This document shows positions 60,530 to 64,000 of a stretch of DNA of 64,000 bases, piece after piece; the first letter of the stretch is position 1, and each line of letters begins with the position of its first letter. The translations under genes were made by a program, and so were the position numbers. Location: contig JAFBJZ010000957.1 of the NCBI GenBank assembly GCA_016785225.1, forward strand, positions 33,501 to 97,500, written 5' to 3'. The notes below the pieces were generated by a model, which saw only the letters and a program-made list of their open reading frames with translations, had not been told where the DNA came from and made no database searches. Source of the DNA: Psettodes erumei (taxonomy: Eukaryota > Chordata > Actinopteri > Pleuronectiformes > Psettodidae).

Positions 60530-61217
60530 GTCACAGTCAATCAGCAGCGGCCGTTATTTCAACAACAACCAAACAAAGTTGGTGCTTTAATCTGTTTCTG
60601 GGATTAAATCCTGCGGGGAATAAAAACCGTAATTTGTGACTTATTGTGACGCCTCAGCGCTCGCTGGTTTTGACCCGTCAGTACATTCAGACCCGATCGG
60701 TACCTATTTAAAACGCCGCTGTCCGAAACATCCGCTGAATAACCGTCATCCACAGAACTTCTGCTTTCTGAACAAGACTGAACACGTCTGTGTTTCCTGT
60801 GCCGGATCTTTTTATTACTGATGAATCTGCTCAGTGTTTTCTCAGTTTTATCAAAGATCCTCCTGGAAGTTTAACTGTCAATGTCCGATTGATCGATTGA
60901 TTGATTACTGCATATCTGCCCTTTTTCTTCCAGTCATAAGATACTTTATATGATTCGTACGTGGTTGAAAACTCACTAATTCTTTTTCTTCTCTGTTTTT
61001 GCGGCTCTTCTGCTTCTCCTCGACCTGAAACGACTCGACGTGTGAAACGCAGGTAAGAAAGAAAAACATCCAGTTTCCTCTTTTCTGTCGGACTCCGGTC
61101 CTTGAGACTCCAGTTCCCTTTGCTGCTATAATCTGCTGACACCGGCTTTCACGGGGTTTACTGACCTTGTCACCACATTGTTGCTTCTTCTTCCATTTCT
61201 GAGAACACACACACATG

Positions 61218-61219
<2 letters not shown>

Positions 61220-61293
<74 letters not shown>

Positions 61294-61303
61294 CACACAC
61301 ACA
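61220..61303. repeat. (AC)n microsatellite, 84 bp
   Basis: Longest CA tract of the window, with one GC interruption at about 61287. Confidence 0.97.
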
Positions 61304-61577
61304 CCTTCCCTCACTGTGGGTCCTTGTGTTGGTTGAACTGTTTGTTCTCAGAACGTTCAGTTCTAAGTGAGCTGTGGTTCCTGTGTTTTATTCTGACGGG
61401 GTAACAGGCTCAAACTCCACTGCAGCTTTGATGATTGATCGATCGATTGATGAGTCGATCAGGAGTTTGATCCATTAACGTGTGACACGATACGTCTCTT
61501 TGGGCTTCAGGTATTCGAGCCTCTTGTTTCTGTAAAATCAAAGATTTGAGACTTGATCGAGTCTTTAGGTCCTCGGC

Positions 61578-61692
61578 CCTGGTCTTGCTGTGATCCAGAT
61601 TTGGGTCTTTAGATCCGGCCCTGGTCTCGCCGTGATCCAGACTTGGGTCTCTAGATCTGGCCCTGGTCTTGCTGTGATCCAGACTTGGGGTC
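61578..61692. repeat. 42-bp tandem repeat, 2.7 copies
   Basis: Units begin CCTGGTCTTGCTGTGATCCA at 61578, 61620 and 61662 with a few substitutions. Divisible by three, so open on both strands. Confidence 0.9.
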
Positions 61693-62339
61693 AGTCTGTT
61701 TTCTGGGTTTGGTCCATAACAATGACTTTCATACAATCGTGTTCCTCCAGCTCCGATCAACAGTTTGTGTTTGTCTCCTTCCTGTTTGAACGGGACAATG
61801 TCCCCATGAAGACAAGCCGTTCCTAGTCTGAGGGTGAAGAACTGGACCAGTCCACACTGGGTCCTGACCCAGACCTGGTGGATCATGAGCCAGACCTGAT
61901 CCCTGCAGCAGGTTCCACATCTGGAACCAGAAAAACAGCTGTCTACATACTTTAGGCCACATAGGGTCGGTTTGTAGTAAAACTCTTCCCTGATTCCAGT
62001 ACCAGCAGTACTACCACAGTAAGACCACGAGTCAGATAAATGTAGTACTGGAGTGAAGTTGAAGTACCTCACAGTATTTTAGTGAAACCCTCCATCACAG
62101 ATTCTGACTGGGCTGACTGTACAAACTGGGTGTAGTAGTTCTTAATACTGAGTTTTGTAACCATAATACTTGTACTAGTACTGTTGTTTACAACAGATAC
62201 AGAAACAGAGTGTGTTGTTGTTGTTGTTGTTGTGTTGAGTGAATGACCTTTCAGGACCTCTTCATGTTGTTGACTCCAACACAACGCTCTCTTCTCTCCT
62301 CTCCTCCTCCTCTTCTTCTCCTCCTCACACTCGTCTTCA

Positions 62340-62640
62340 GGACCACTTGATGTTGAACAAACGAGTCTTCGACACTTTAATTGGTTGAGAGTGTTTTGGA
62401 CAAAAGGCTTTTATTTTGAAGAGCAGGGAGCGTGTGATTGGAGAGGATTAAGAACGCCCCCCCGTAACGGGATGATTTATCGGTCAAAACACCTGAAGAC
62501 GACGTCCAATCAAATTCATTCCTGCTCAGCTGTTTGGACAGACGTGCAAATCTTGTTTTCTATGACACAACCCTTTAAACCAATCAAACTTGATTTAAAC
62601 AGCAGTTTAAAGGTTTTATGAACTTAGATTTAATTTTATT
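62340..62640. promoter_or_regulatory. Candidate conserved zeb2 intronic element
   Basis: Complex, moderately AT-rich island with CACTTTAATTGGTTGAG near 62373 (NKX/homeodomain), GGGATGATTTATCGGTC near 62469 (GATA, reverse) and ACCAATCAAACTTGATTT near 62579 (TCF/LEF-like pair). Confidence 0.38.
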
Positions 62641-64000
62641 TCAGAAATGAAGCTTTGACTTCATCCGCTCGGTCCTGGATGTTTCAGCCCGTTGTTCAGA
62701 CAGCCGAGCACAAAGCATTATGGGTCTTCATGTTGTTCGCCGCCTGCGCCTGAACAAACCCCAAGACGACAGAAGTGGCTTTAGTTTGGCTCAGGTAATG
62801 ATTTGCACAGGTCATGTGACTTTTCAGGAAGTTCTGCTGCTGTTTGGTGTCATGTGACATCCTGCAGCGATCACATGGTGTTTACGGTCAGTTTGAGCTC
62901 GTTTAAGATCCTCGTCAGAAATCAGAGTTAGTTTGTTTTTAAAGTTTAAGAAATCAGCAGTTTTTACACGTTTGTAAAACGTTACGCGTCAGCGCGAGAA
63001 CAACGACTTCCTGTTTTACTTCATTCAATGAAGTCGACTGAACCGAGATAAAACAGATGAGAGATAAAGATGAAGACGAAGATGAGGATGAAGATGAGGA
63101 TGAAGATGAGGATGGTGGCTCGTCCTGACTGTGTGGAAGCTGCAGCCTGTTTCAGTCTCTAATCATCCACGTTCATTTTTCATGTTACACGTCTGCTGAA
63201 AAACCACAAATGGCTCATTTACGCGCCGCCTGCACTCAGAGGCTTTAACCCCAGAGCGTATGTTGAGTGGAAGAAGAAGAAGAAGAAGAAGAAGAAGAAG
63301 AAGAAGAAGAAGAAGAGGAGTTCTACTGGAAACGAGATCACAGATCTGTTTTAACTCCTGACGTGAGGTGAAAACGCTGCCTGCTGATTGGACGGCTCGT
63401 CCGATGCAGGAGGTCTTCGGGTCGTGGCCCGCTGGTCTCAGTGGAAACCAGTGGGGTTTACTGGATCTAAAGTGGTTTTCCTCTGGGCTGCCGGCAGGAA
63501 GTGGTGACACCTCTGAGCTCAGAGGTACAATGGCGACCACATCGCGGTAACACTGGGCTCTTTGTGGTGACGGCTCTTATTGTCAGCATCACAATCGGAC
63601 CTCAGACCTCTGGAAACCAGATCCTGCCGGTTCACGTGTCTCACATCCAGTGAATTCAGAATAATCATCTGAACTGAAATTAGTCTTGACACTCACTTCC
63701 TGATTTTCTACCTGTGATAGTGATTGGAGGATCCTGATTGGCCGATCAGAGCATCTGTTACATTTGCTGTCGTGGTCGTTTCGACGTGACGAGAGATGTA
63801 CCAACATGTCGGTGGATGAACACGCGACACCTCACTTCCTGTTTCCTTCGAAGATTCGGTCTGTGATTAGTAATAAAACACGTTTCCATGATGGGGAGGT
63901 TGTTGTTTCTGTGTCGCTCCGGTTGCTCTGGTGATTTCGTTAAGTTTAGGTGTTTTGGTCTTTCCCAACTTTCTTCTACGTTGTGAAAGCCGACGACTCA
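62641..64000 (+). other. zeb2 intron, distal part in window
   Basis: No exon seen to the right edge. (GATGAAGA)-type purine repeats lie at 63061-63116 and a (GAA)16 tract at 63269-63316. Confidence 0.55.
63269..63316. repeat. (GAA)16 trinucleotide tract
   Basis: Perfect GAA repeat in the zeb2 intron; the same motif class forms triplexes when long. Confidence 0.97.

Larger units (their letters stand above)
60525..62339 (+). other. zeb2 intron spacer with repeats
   Basis: No exon recognised. Contains a long CA tract (61220-61303), (GATC/GATT)n near 61430-61450, a 42-bp tandem repeat (61578-61692) and (GTT)n at 62213-62232. The minus-strand open frame across the 42-bp repeat is an artefact. 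Confidence 0.55.

Noticed and set aside
50494..64000. Second zeb2 coding exon
   Set aside because: The expected continuation (VVNYDNVVDTG) was looked for among the open frames and not found; it must lie beyond the right edge.

Overview
This is vertebrate nuclear DNA, most likely from a percomorph-type ray-finned fish. Three things point there: very dense CA/GT microsatellites, short dispersed repeats of the kind common in teleosts, and short exons in GT-AG introns whose translations match two developmental genes that are syntenic across jawed vertebrates. Nothing bacterial, plasmid or phage is present. Most of the long open frames are microsatellite or minisatellite artefacts.

Layout. (1) 1-2109, minus strand: the first three coding exons of an activin receptor type-2A gene (acvr2a). 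They cover the signal peptide and the whole ten-cysteine ligand-binding ectodomain; the transmembrane segment and kinase lie beyond the left edge. (2) About 2110-3330: its CpG-rich promoter and 5' region. (3) About 3.3-48.7 kb: a 45-kb gene-free interval of AT-rich spacer, minisatellites (33-bp unit at 14.8-15.4 kb, 20-bp unit at 18.9-19.3 kb, 29-bp unit at 22.6-22.9 kb), a 0.43-kb GA-rich tract at 14.1-14.6 kb, probable decayed retroelement fragments, and about fifteen islands of complex, motif-rich sequence that look like conserved noncoding enhancers. (4) About 48.7-50.4 kb: a CpG-rich promoter and leader. (5) 50421-50493, plus strand: the first coding exon of zeb2, encoding the NuRD-recruitment motif. 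(6) 50494-64000: part of a large zeb2 intron with further enhancer-like islands.

How it fits together. acvr2a and zeb2 are arranged head to head, as ACVR2A and ZEB2 are on human chromosome 2q22 (established knowledge). There they flank a multi-megabase gene desert; here the same interval is about 48 kb between the two start codons. The window is therefore best read as a compact regulatory landscape, mostly serving zeb2, a neural-crest and neural Smad-interacting repressor. A divergent pair of CTCF-like motifs near 6 kb sits where a boundary insulating acvr2a would be expected. Enhancer status, conservation and CTCF occupancy are inferences from sequence only.

The most noteworthy observations are: the overlap of a short upstream ORF with the zeb2 start codon; a second zeb2 methionine in better initiation context; a divergent CTCF-motif pair; a SoxE-dimer-like site in a zeb2 intronic island; three perfect copies of a 10-bp CACGTG palindrome; an E2-box cluster matching the ZEB recognition sequence; and a long CA repeat starting 13 nt inside acvr2a intron 1.
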